This document shows positions 1-7,311 of a stretch of DNA of 20,534 nt, one piece after another; the stretch's first letter is position 1; each line of letters starts with the position of its first letter. The notes beneath the pieces were generated by a model that was not told the DNA's origin, did not search any database, and saw only the letters and a program-made list of their open reading frames with translations. Location: the IMG/VR virus record IMGVR_UViG_3300033571_006574, positions 1-20,534 of that record, one strand, 5' to 3'. Position numbers and translations under genes: made by a program. The stretch is from a virus.

Positions 1-419
1 ATGGTGTCACCATGAACCAAAGTATCTGTTCCAATTGTTAAAAATTCGTTACTAGAAGAAGTAATAACACCGTCGCTGTACGTATATTCAGACAGTGGTT
101 CCGATGTAATATATTTTACTCTTTCGCTAGTGCTACGATTTGCTAAGACTGTGCTTTCCGTAATATTTGCAGGAACAGATTGATTTTTCAGTCTTACCGT
201 GATAGGTGCAGTGCTTCCATCTGGTGGTACGACGCTGTAGGCATGATGCGAATAAATATGTTTATAATCTGAAATAAGGCCACCAACTGTCAGTTCGTTG
301 CCGTTCACGTCAACAACTTCCCAGTTTTCTGCATACCCATTTAGGGCAATAACATTCTCATTTTCGTCTAAAAATGACCATTCATTGTTTTTGCTAAGAA
401 ATGATTCTGTACGTGCCAT
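1..419 (-). CDS. Probable tail fibre or baseplate-edge protein, 3' end outside window
   Basis: The first 139 codons of a gene that continues past the left edge. Translation from the ATG at 419 gives a protein starting MARTESFLSKNNEW, rich in Ser, Thr, Asn, Val and short beta-like stretches, with no signal peptide or membrane segment. The start codon shares its A with the stop of the upstream baseplate J-like gene in a TAATG overlap, which supports this start and suggests coupled translation. Position directly after baseplate J is where P2-like phages carry tail protein I followed by fibres. I see no tail protein I signature, so a receptor-binding or fibre-attachment protein is an inference from context only. 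Function is not recognised from the residues visible. Confidence 0.6.
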   Translation of the reverse strand, partial: MARTESFLSKNNEWSFLDENENVIALNGYAENWEVVDVNGNELTVGGLISDYKHIYSHHAYSVVPPDGSTAPITVRLKNQSVPANITESTVLANRSTSERVKYITSEPLSEYTYSDGVITSSSNEFLTIGTDTLVHGDT

Positions 420-2191
420 TAAACTGCCCTAGGTATTAGCACTACGGTTATGTCGGTATCGATGTCAAGAATTCTTGGTAGTGTACCTTTGTATTTAAAC
501 TTCAGGTCGCCGTTGGTCTCGTTGCCATCAGAATTGGAGTCCATCCCGGTAATTGTTATATTGCCAACAGATACGATGCCGTCAATCCCAAGTAGGAAAG
601 ATGAGATATAACTGAGTCTAAGATGTTCCTCGTTTGTTGGAAAATTATCTGGACTTATCGAGTTAGCAATAACACTTTTAATAAGTAACTCAATATTTGA
701 ATCCTGCAAAGCATCGTTATATACGACGCTGATACTTATTTCAACGTCGGCTCTAAAAAAATCTTTAACTCCTATTGTTAAACCAGAAATACTTTTTGAC
801 ATCAAATCTGCGCCAATAGCATTTTTGTCGTTGACACCCAAATCTTGGCCTATGCCATAAACAAACGCCGTGACGTAACCAGTAGAATTGGCAGCACCAA
901 TTTCTAAACTGGCAGTATCTGTGGATTGTGTTCTGTCATAAATACGACACCTAGTAACGTTCGTGTATGCGGTAGCAACATATGCTTGCAGTTGACTTGC
1001 AGTAACTAAGACGTCAGATAGTGATGCTATCTGTGTCCGTACTCTGCTCAAATATGTGAAGTCATTTTCTGGCTCAATACCGTTGGTAAATGGCGTAGGA
1101 TAGTAAACGCCAGTTACGTTGGTCACTGTTCCTACAGTTGGTGTTGTACCACCAGTGACCGTGTAACTCATGCTGGTTGTGGTGAGGATTTCTTGAACGA
1201 CTACCGATGTTGGTGAGCCTCCATGAAGAGTCCCTGAACCAGCGGTTGCTGTTAATGTACTACCGGCGACAAACCCTGAAGTTGATTCCATATTGGTAAT
1301 CGTTGCTGTCCACGGACTACCCAGGCTCCCGCCGACAGTTAGGGTTAAGTTATTCGCCGATGTTGCGCCACCAAGGCTTGCGCCCGGGATAGTAATCGTA
1401 TTTCCCAACGCATATCCAGCACCGCCAGATGTTATAGTGACCGTGATAGCCCCACTATATGCCGTGCCTCCTCCGGCTTTGGCTATCGTAAATACTGCAC
1501 CACTACCAGTACCGCTGGTTGCGCTCTGTGTGACCCCAGTATAAGTTGCTGCCCCTGCAATACTAGTTCCAGAAGCAGTAAACGTTGTAGAACCCTGCAG
1601 TAAACCATTCGCACTAATTGAACCGATAGTTCCAGTAGCACTCAAGCCGTCATCCCAAACATTAACGGACTCTAGATTGACGTTGACATTCATTGGTATA
1701 AGAGAGTCGTCGCTAATCATGGTTGGGTGTAAGCCAATAGCCTGAGAGTAAAGAGTCGCTACAGCAGTCAAGGGTGAACCAGTGTCCACGGCATCAATAG
1801 ATACATCTTCTGCTAGTTCATAGGTGTATTGATATGTGTCGCCAGCAATTTTTTCTGAGAAAGAGAAAATGCTTCCTGCTGGAATGTATGCTCCGTCGCT
1901 GTCGGCTGCAACGAATTCTACAACGACTGATGCTCGGGAACCGTAAGAGCGGCTGACTCCAAGCATTTTTGCTGTTCCTTCCATGAGTCGTGAAGGGAGT
2001 CTATTTATTGCCCCTACTGACAGGGATGACATGTATGCGAATGCCTGAAATAGTGCGTCTTCTGGGGTGCCTTGACGTAGGGTGAACTCTGGCATGGATA
2101 TGCGGGCGAGTTCTATCGCACCTAGATAGACGTCTACTGGTTGGACGTCGTATACCGTTAGGTCGATGTATGGTGAAAAATCTGCGGGCAT
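419..2191 (-). CDS. Baseplate J-like wedge protein with internal beta-rich insertion
   Basis: A 590-residue protein of the baseplate J family (P2 gpJ, Mu gp47, T4 gp6-like), which forms the wedge ring around the hub and passes the contraction signal. The N-terminal part (about 1-175) and C-terminal part (about 370-590) look like the family. The central family signature is visible as GIEPENDFTYLSRVRTQIA followed by a region resembling the conserved J-family core. Between residues about 179 and 367 sits a Gly/Ser/Thr-rich stretch with fibre-like modules (AVFTIAKAGGG, SGGAGYALGNTITIPG) that the core family lacks. This makes the protein longer than the usual 350-400 residues. The ATG overlaps the stop of the gp25-like gene (TAATG), with AGAAGG a little upstream. 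The gp25-J order is the classic one and strengthens the call. Confidence 0.88.
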   Translation of the reverse strand: MPADFSPYIDLTVYDVQPVDVYLGAIELARISMPEFTLRQGTPEDALFQAFAYMSSLSVGAINRLPSRLMEGTAKMLGVSRSYGSRASVVVEFVAADSDGAYIPAGSIFSFSEKIAGDTYQYTYELAEDVSIDAVDTGSPLTAVATLYSQAIGLHPTMISDDSLIPMNVNVNLESVNVWDDGLSATGTIGSISANGLLQGSTTFTASGTSIAGAATYTGVTQSATSGTGSGAVFTIAKAGGGTAYSGAITVTITSGGAGYALGNTITIPGASLGGATSANNLTLTVGGSLGSPWTATITNMESTSGFVAGSTLTATAGSGTLHGGSPTSVVVQEILTTTSMSYTVTGGTTPTVGTVTNVTGVYYPTPFTNGIEPENDFTYLSRVRTQIASLSDVLVTASQLQAYVATAYTNVTRCRIYDRTQSTDTASLEIGAANSTGYVTAFVYGIGQDLGVNDKNAIGADLMSKSISGLTIGVKDFFRADVEISISVVYNDALQDSNIELLIKSVIANSISPDNFPTNEEHLRLSYISSFLLGIDGIVSVGNITITGMDSNSDGNETNGDLKFKYKGTLPRILDIDTDITVVLIPRAV

Positions 2192-2487
2192 TATTGACGC
2201 CTTCTGAAAGTGAAGGATATGGTATTGCTTCCATCTCCGTCAATGTTGTTGACAACTTTTATAATTTGAACTTCCGGGACAAATCTGCTAGCATTTATTA
2301 AAAATTGTCCTTTGTCGGCTGACTGGAATGTCGGGTCATAAACACCAAAATCTGGCGTCATGCGCAATATCCCTGGTTCCGTGAGGGCAGAAATACTCAG
2401 TAGTTGCTTATAATAAGAATCGCTGCCGTCATCAAGTTTAGCAAAACCTGTTTCATTATATTCTATTGGGAACCGTAATGAATCCAT
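2191..2487 (-). CDS. gp25-like baseplate wedge protein
   Basis: A 98-residue protein matching the short gp25/gpW (baseplate assembly) family in size, position and pattern. It has an N-terminal RFPIEY start, a middle helical segment, and a C-terminal PEVQIIKVVNNIDGDG followed by a beta strand (TISFTF). In T4, P2 and related tails this protein belongs to the wedge and nucleates sheath assembly. The old lysozyme label for this family is based on fold resemblance and should not be read as enzyme activity. A strong Shine-Dalgarno sequence, AGGAGG, lies about five bases before the ATG at 2487. The next gene begins in a TAATG overlap at 2191. The call rests on both residue pattern and its place immediately before baseplate J. 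Confidence 0.83.
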   Translation of the reverse strand: MDSLRFPIEYNETGFAKLDDGSDSYYKQLLSISALTEPGILRMTPDFGVYDPTFQSADKGQFLINASRFVPEVQIIKVVNNIDGDGSNTISFTFRRRQ

Positions 2488-2537
2488 TCTGCCTCCTAGT
2501 CCACATTAATCTTACACTGCAAGCACCATCGTGGGGC

Positions 2538-2687
2538 TTATTTAATGTCAGGCGTAGTGGTTTTCTCTGACATTTCACGCATTGTGCCAATCGTTGCCTC
2601 AAGGACGGCAATGCGCTGCGCTTGTGCTGCAATCTGATTTGTCAAAGATTCAATAATCTTGTTGACATCTAATTGTACGTCACTCAT
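2538..2687 (-). CDS. Small coiled-coil protein (49 residues)
   Basis: A short open frame of 49 codons plus stop, starting at the ATG at 2687 and overlapping the stop of the spike/S74 gene in an ATGA junction. The product begins MSDVQLDVNKIIESL and is mostly one predicted amphipathic helix with hydrophobic residues at heptad-like spacing (I, L, I, I, L, I, M) up to about residue 40, ending in a polar tail. No signal peptide or membrane segment is present. It resembles in style the C-terminal helical hairpin of the preceding S74 domain. The 50-base gap to the gp25-like gene holds only that gene's ribosome binding site. Function is unknown. A trimeric helper or assembly factor for the spike/fibre is a possible role inferred from position and helix pattern. 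Confidence 0.68.
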   Translation of the reverse strand: MSDVQLDVNKIIESLTNQIAAQAQRIAVLEATIGTMREMSEKTTTPDIK

Positions 2688-4642
2688 TTGTTCTCCAATG
2701 TCTCTATCTGTTGCTTCAGGAGCGTAATCGTAGCATCCATTTCTTTGATGGCCTGTATTATTGGGGCAACTAGACCCGTATAGTCAAGTATTTGAACGCC
2801 ATTCTCTGGGTCCTCTTTATCAACTAGCGCCCAAAATGAGTAATCATCAGAACCAAGAGTATTGAGTGCTTCTTTTACGTTTTGTGCACTGAGTCCAGCC
2901 CTATATCTGGTTCCGGCGTCGATGGATACTGGGGCGTTTCCGGACTCTTCTGTGAATTGTGGGTATAGGTAGGTGAACTTAATTGGGTCAAGCAAGCGAA
3001 GGAAATTCATCCCCAATGGCAATGGGGCAATATTTTGTTTATATCTAATATCGGATGGGTTATAGAACTGGTATGCCCCAACAATGCTCCAAGCATTGAC
3101 ACCAAAGGTACCTATCCCCCAATAGTATGTGTTATTTGCTGACGGTTGTCCATGCCCAAGACCAGCCAATGTATTACCAGCGAAATTTGAAGTACCGTAT
3201 ATCCAGTTGGTGCCAAGCGAATAAATACCCGATGGGTGATACGAGGCATTCCCAGTTCCGTCTACGTTACTATTCCCGTAGTATGCGTAAGCGTTTAATG
3301 TTCCATTTGAGCCAGTCCCGGAATTGCTGCCGCGGATAGATACACCATCAGACTTGATGAGTATCCGTTCAACTCCAGCGTAATAAAAACGCGATTCACC
3401 AGCAAAGTCCTTATACATAAACCACTGATTATTGGTGTCGTCATATAGCCCAAAACTTGAGCCATTTGACATAAATACAGCGTTGCCATTGATACTGTAA
3501 CCAGCATATGTATTTTTATTACCAGTTACTTGAATTGAGCCATACTCTCCAGAAACAGCATACAGATAATGTGTTGCACTAAGATTGAATGAAGTTGCAG
3601 TTACGGCACCAGTAAAGCGCCCAGTTCCCATGACATTCAATGTATTGGTAACTTCACCGTCGGCAGGAGACTGACCAATAAGTGCGCTATCTGCTGTCCA
3701 AAAGTATTTACTTGTTCCAGTAGTATTGCTTCGGAACCCCATGCGGTACGATGCACTGATTGTTGAATAAAATGACCAACCCGTTGCGCCCTGTAGAACT
3801 GGACCATTAGCCCACGGAAGTGCCGAATCAGCAGTTGTTGATGTGTAAATTTGATTATTAACACTGTTAGGAAGAGTGACTGTCCCACTAAGTGTTAGCC
3901 CAGTTAAAGTACCAACACTAGTAATTGCTGTTTGAGCCGCACCAGTTACAGTAGCGGCAGAACCTGAAACATTTCCTGTCACGTTGCCCGTCAATGCACC
4001 AGCAAATGCCGTAGCAGTAACAGTTCCAACGACTTGAAGTGCTGTTGAAGGAGAAACAGTACCAACGCCAACACGATTATTGGTTGAATCAACTTTAAGT
4101 GTATTTGTGTCAATGGTCACATCCCCAGTAATAACTAGTGATGAGAGCGTGCCAGTCGAGGTGATGCTAGAAAGATTCCCTGTCGTAATTACCGTACCAT
4201 CAACATTAGGTAAAGTGATAGTCCTGTCTGCGGTTGGGTCAACAACAGTGACCGTTGTTTCGTAATCATTATTGGTGGCACCTTCAAAAGAAAGAGTATT
4301 GCCTGTAGAAATAATAATATTTCCGGATAGGTCAATAGTCCCCTCATTGTTTAAGGTGACATTATTTAAGGCGCCTGTAGTATCATATCGTCCATAAACA
4401 ACCAACTCTTGTTTGAGGCCATCCAGAAAGCCACAAATTACTTTGTCGCCTTTAAGTAAAGGTTGAAGCAAGGGTGAACCGACCACTTTACAGCGTTCGA
4501 ATGTCGAACGTAGTTTTTTGACGTGAACACCGACAGTATTGTCAACATAAACTATTTTAATTTCACCCAAATATGTTGCATTTGGTTGTAGTGGGTAGGC
4601 AGAACCTTTTGCCCCAGGTGTAGTTGCTCTAATGTCAGCCAT
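2684..4642 (-). CDS. Baseplate spike (gp5/gpV-like OB domain) fused to fibre and S74 chaperone
   Basis: A 652-residue protein with three visible parts. Residues about 1-95 look like the OB-fold of gp5/gpV-type spikes (YLGEIKIVYVDN, KGDKVICGFLDG, LVVYGRYD), the piece that caps the hub. Residues about 95-525 are a beta-rich, Gly/Thr/Asn-rich fibre, including GVGTVSPSTALQVVG-type repeats often found before S74 domains. Residues 530-652 form a peptidase S74 intramolecular chaperone: S530 begins the SDIRYKQNI motif holding the self-cleaving Ser, followed by YRAGLSAQNV and a C-terminal helix pair ending ETLENK. Family knowledge predicts trimerisation and autocleavage before S530. Start ATG at 4642 directly abuts the hub gene stop. 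Unusual point: spike and S74-bearing fibre in a single chain. The hub gene directly upstream supports the spike role. Confidence 0.83.
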   Translation of the reverse strand: MADIRATTPGAKGSAYPLQPNATYLGEIKIVYVDNTVGVHVKKLRSTFERCKVVGSPLLQPLLKGDKVICGFLDGLKQELVVYGRYDTTGALNNVTLNNEGTIDLSGNIIISTGNTLSFEGATNNDYETTVTVVDPTADRTITLPNVDGTVITTGNLSSITSTGTLSSLVITGDVTIDTNTLKVDSTNNRVGVGTVSPSTALQVVGTVTATAFAGALTGNVTGNVSGSAATVTGAAQTAITSVGTLTGLTLSGTVTLPNSVNNQIYTSTTADSALPWANGPVLQGATGWSFYSTISASYRMGFRSNTTGTSKYFWTADSALIGQSPADGEVTNTLNVMGTGRFTGAVTATSFNLSATHYLYAVSGEYGSIQVTGNKNTYAGYSINGNAVFMSNGSSFGLYDDTNNQWFMYKDFAGESRFYYAGVERILIKSDGVSIRGSNSGTGSNGTLNAYAYYGNSNVDGTGNASYHPSGIYSLGTNWIYGTSNFAGNTLAGLGHGQPSANNTYYWGIGTFGVNAWSIVGAYQFYNPSDIRYKQNIAPLPLGMNFLRLLDPIKFTYLYPQFTEESGNAPVSIDAGTRYRAGLSAQNVKEALNTLGSDDYSFWALVDKEDPENGVQILDYTGLVAPIIQAIKEMDATITLLKQQIETLENK

Positions 4643-5758
4643 TTAAATTAAACCCCCACTTTTAAAAAGGTATGAACCAGCAAGTCCTGTAGATGGGAAA
4701 ATTTGACCAACTTCATAATTGATAATTTTTCCATCAGGACGTTCAGGGCTGGCAAAACTAATATTGACTGGCTCTCGACTAAAATGATTAAACGAAACTT
4801 CGGTGATAAGAAATGGGCGTCCATCAAATGTTGGAATACCAAAAAGCAAGACCGTCATTCCTGGACGCAAGCATATTCCAGAAATGTAGTCAACTGTTGC
4901 GCTACCTTCTGCCGCCAATGGGTCGTCTTCCGATTGTCGCACTTGAGGGCATTGATGAAGTTGGAAAGCATTGCCTATATCCACAAAATTTTTGCTCAAA
5001 TAGTTTCTGGGCCAACGTAAAGGAATGTAGTTGAAAGTTGCACTAAATGATTTATTGGTTTGTGGGTCAATATAATCTAATTCTGTTTGATATAAGCCCC
5101 ATTTCCCTATGAGACGATGTGGGGAAACAAAAAATAGAACGCCATCACATTCAAATAATAAGTATTTTGCTTCGCTAGCAAGACCGTCCATAACTGTCCA
5201 TGTTGAATCTGCTTCAGTATCACCACTTGCTTTTGTTATTTGCTTTTTTTTACTTGTTTTTTGAACGGAGTAATCTAATTTATATTTTTTTGCTGCTGCT
5301 ATAACGAAATCTGAGCCATCACCTTTTATTGTTCCTGGTTCTTTGTCTCGTTTCATTTGCTGAACAGCCTTGGTGCGTAACTCTAGTTTTATTATTGGTG
5401 AGGAGCCACTCCCTGGCGATACCTCTACGGATGCTATTTCTAGTAGTTGTTGCAACCACTCGTTGTCATTCCTGATTGATGCCGTGGGTGTCCCAAGCAT
5501 ACTTTTATCTCCATTGAATTTGCCCATAAATACGTGCGTTCTGTACAGAACGTCTCTGCCAACTATGAAATAATTATTTCGCAGCAGGTCGAAGTTTGTA
5601 TCAACAATTTCTACTGAAAGTTGAGTTACTAAAGTCATAGAATAACTGACATTTATTGAAATAATGGATGATTTTATTTCTTCCATGATGCCAGTGGTTA
5701 GGTCGCCAAATAGTAACTCCCAGTCATCTTGTGCGGTTGTGAAATTATTTTCAGTCAT
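4643..5758 (-). CDS. Baseplate hub protein (gpD/gp27-like)
   Basis: A 371-residue protein from the ATG at 5758, two bases after the stop of the upstream gene. A longer frame back to 5830 exists but would overlap that gene by 70 bases, and the MTENNFTTAQ start is more natural. It is beta-rich, with a helical DSTWTVMDGLASEAKYLLFE segment at about 185-204 followed by DGVLFFVSP, and a C-terminal RPGMTVLLFG... GRPFLITEVSF region at about 298-323. This arrangement is typical of the hub proteins that form the trimeric adaptor between tube and spike (P2 gpD, T4 gp27, late-control D family). It lies directly before the spike gene, as hub genes usually do. No key motif gives certainty. The call rests on residue pattern, size and position between the tape measure block and the spike. 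Confidence 0.72.
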   Translation of the reverse strand: MTENNFTTAQDDWELLFGDLTTGIMEEIKSSIISINVSYSMTLVTQLSVEIVDTNFDLLRNNYFIVGRDVLYRTHVFMGKFNGDKSMLGTPTASIRNDNEWLQQLLEIASVEVSPGSGSSPIIKLELRTKAVQQMKRDKEPGTIKGDGSDFVIAAAKKYKLDYSVQKTSKKKQITKASGDTEADSTWTVMDGLASEAKYLLFECDGVLFFVSPHRLIGKWGLYQTELDYIDPQTNKSFSATFNYIPLRWPRNYLSKNFVDIGNAFQLHQCPQVRQSEDDPLAAEGSATVDYISGICLRPGMTVLLFGIPTFDGRPFLITEVSFNHFSREPVNISFASPERPDGKIINYEVGQIFPSTGLAGSYLFKSGGLI

Positions 5759-5760
5759 AA

Positions 5761-7311
5761 CTATTCCGTTACCGTAGGTGTAGGTGCAACAATACTGCCC
5801 CACACTGAATCCTGCAGAATAGGTGACCACAAATCCGGATTACCGGGCGTGCCACCACCTGGAATGGTTGGTGGTGGTGGTGTCCCCGGAATTTTCAACT
5901 TGGGCAACCTATAAAGACTTTGTTTCTCAATAGGATACTCAATCAAAGACAAACTTACTTGAGCAACAGATATAAGTGAAGGAGTAGTATTAGTTCTACG
6001 TTTCGCAGTAATACTTAAGTCCGAAATAGCCCATTCGCTAGGAACTGCCGTAACGGAAGCCTGACGTAACTGTAAATCAAAAATGCTATCCAAACCAAAA
6101 ATAGTAACAGGCAAAGGCAGGGTGGCCATTGCTCTCAGCATCTGCAAATCGTCTTCAACGTCTACATTAATACCGTCAGGAACTTCTGTATTTATTTGTC
6201 CGTTTGTTTCAATTCTTGTTCCAGCAACAATAAAAGACATTTGCACTTTAGTTAAACTCCAGGCATTCCATTCTATTAACGGGGAGTCTGTCGAGCGTGG
6301 TATCTCATTCCATTCCGAACCACCTGGTGTATAAGATATTGTTTGTGGTGTATAGGGAAAAATAAACTTTCTTTCAACTGGATTGCCATCAGTATCAGTG
6401 AACCGTTGAATAATGAAAGGACGAGTCTCCGGAGTTCTTGGTAGTATTGAACTATATCCATTATTTGTTTTGACCGACACTGTCGCTTCCCCATAATCAA
6501 CGAGAGATATGACAGGATTTTTTGATGAGTTAGATGTTGGGGGTCGCGGTCCGTTTTTGTTGCCGGGACGCGTTGGTAATATTCTAGTTTTAAAATATTC
6601 ATCAATTTGTGCTTGCGTATAACCCTGACCTAAAAGGGTGGTTGTTATTACCCCTATAATAATGCCCGGAATAGCAAACGGGTCTTTCGACGATAAATTT
6701 CCTACATTTACTGTTCCGACACCGGGTATTTCTAGATTGCCATTTTTGTCTGGATTAGTTTCTAGTTTATCATCTCCTCCAGTTAAATCTTCGTCAATCT
6801 CACCGGCGCCTACAGTGCTCGAATACCAGGCATCCATTGTTGACTGCGAGATTGCAGAATATTTGGAACGACTTTGCAGGTACCATTTCCACCCTGTCCC
6901 TAGTGAGGCATTGATGTCAGAGGTATTATAAAAAAGTTTAGGCAATGTCGTACTAGGCGAGGTTGCATTATATAAAACTGGCGACCATAGACGCTTAATA
7001 ACATATTGGTCAGTTCCAATGCCAACAGGCATTAGCCCATATCTTCCGGAAAAAACTATTTCTTTAAGACTATAGGATTCATCTCCTAGTCCAAAAGAAG
7101 TATAATATTCTTGTACGGTATTCGTATCATATGTACTGTATTTTGCGTAGTCAACTACTTTTGTTCTAATCATACTTATGCGTATGCTGCCAAAGCCGCC
7201 GCGACCTACGCCGCGAATACCAGGTTCGTTAAACGATTTTGTGACTTTAACTTTGGACCTATCAGGCCAATTGCTCGTGAGATATGGGTTAGGGTTAGCG
7301 ACGGGGGGCAT
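5761..7311 (-). CDS. Baseplate/tube-initiator candidate, paralogue B
   Basis: A 516-residue protein from the ATG at 7311, which overlaps the stop of paralogue A in a TAATG junction. An in-frame start at 7374 would overlap by 64 bases and is less likely. The C-terminal domain (about 315-460) has FIFPYTPQ, SEWNEIPRS, a WSLTKVQMSF stretch, VPDG, LRAMATLPLPVTI and AQVSLSLIEY, all aligning by eye with the neighbour. A central GYTQAQIDEYF helix precedes a Pro/Asn-rich linker. The tail holds GTPPPPTIPGGG and ends near DLWSPILQ, again shared with the neighbour. Such genes between tape measure and hub often encode XkdP-like or tube-initiator proteins. That role is inferred. I see no clear LysM domain. 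Specific biochemical role unknown. Confidence 0.62.
   Translation of the reverse strand: MPPVANPNPYLTSNWPDRSKVKVTKSFNEPGIRGVGRGGFGSIRISMIRTKVVDYAKYSTYDTNTVQEYYTSFGLGDESYSLKEIVFSGRYGLMPVGIGTDQYVIKRLWSPVLYNATSPSTTLPKLFYNTSDINASLGTGWKWYLQSRSKYSAISQSTMDAWYSSTVGAGEIDEDLTGGDDKLETNPDKNGNLEIPGVGTVNVGNLSSKDPFAIPGIIIGVITTTLLGQGYTQAQIDEYFKTRILPTRPGNKNGPRPPTSNSSKNPVISLVDYGEATVSVKTNNGYSSILPRTPETRPFIIQRFTDTDGNPVERKFIFPYTPQTISYTPGGSEWNEIPRSTDSPLIEWNAWSLTKVQMSFIVAGTRIETNGQINTEVPDGINVDVEDDLQMLRAMATLPLPVTIFGLDSIFDLQLRQASVTAVPSEWAISDLSITAKRRTNTTPSLISVAQVSLSLIEYPIEKQSLYRLPKLKIPGTPPPPTIPGGGTPGNPDLWSPILQDSVWGSIVAPTPTVTE

Noticed and set aside
5759-5830. Upstream start for the hub protein at 5830
   Set aside because: It would overlap the preceding gene by 70 bases and add an unlikely Cys/Tyr-rich N-terminus. 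The ATG at 5758 follows the stop by two bases.
5761-5840. LysM wall-binding domain at the C-terminus of the paralogues
   Set aside because: DLWSP-x-LQ followed by an I-V-x-P end faintly recalls LysM, but the rest of the motif is missing and the stretch is too short.
5855-5890. Short GGT/GGTGG-type tandem repeat
   Set aside because: It encodes the Pro-rich linker PPPPTIPGGG of paralogue B and needs no other explanation.
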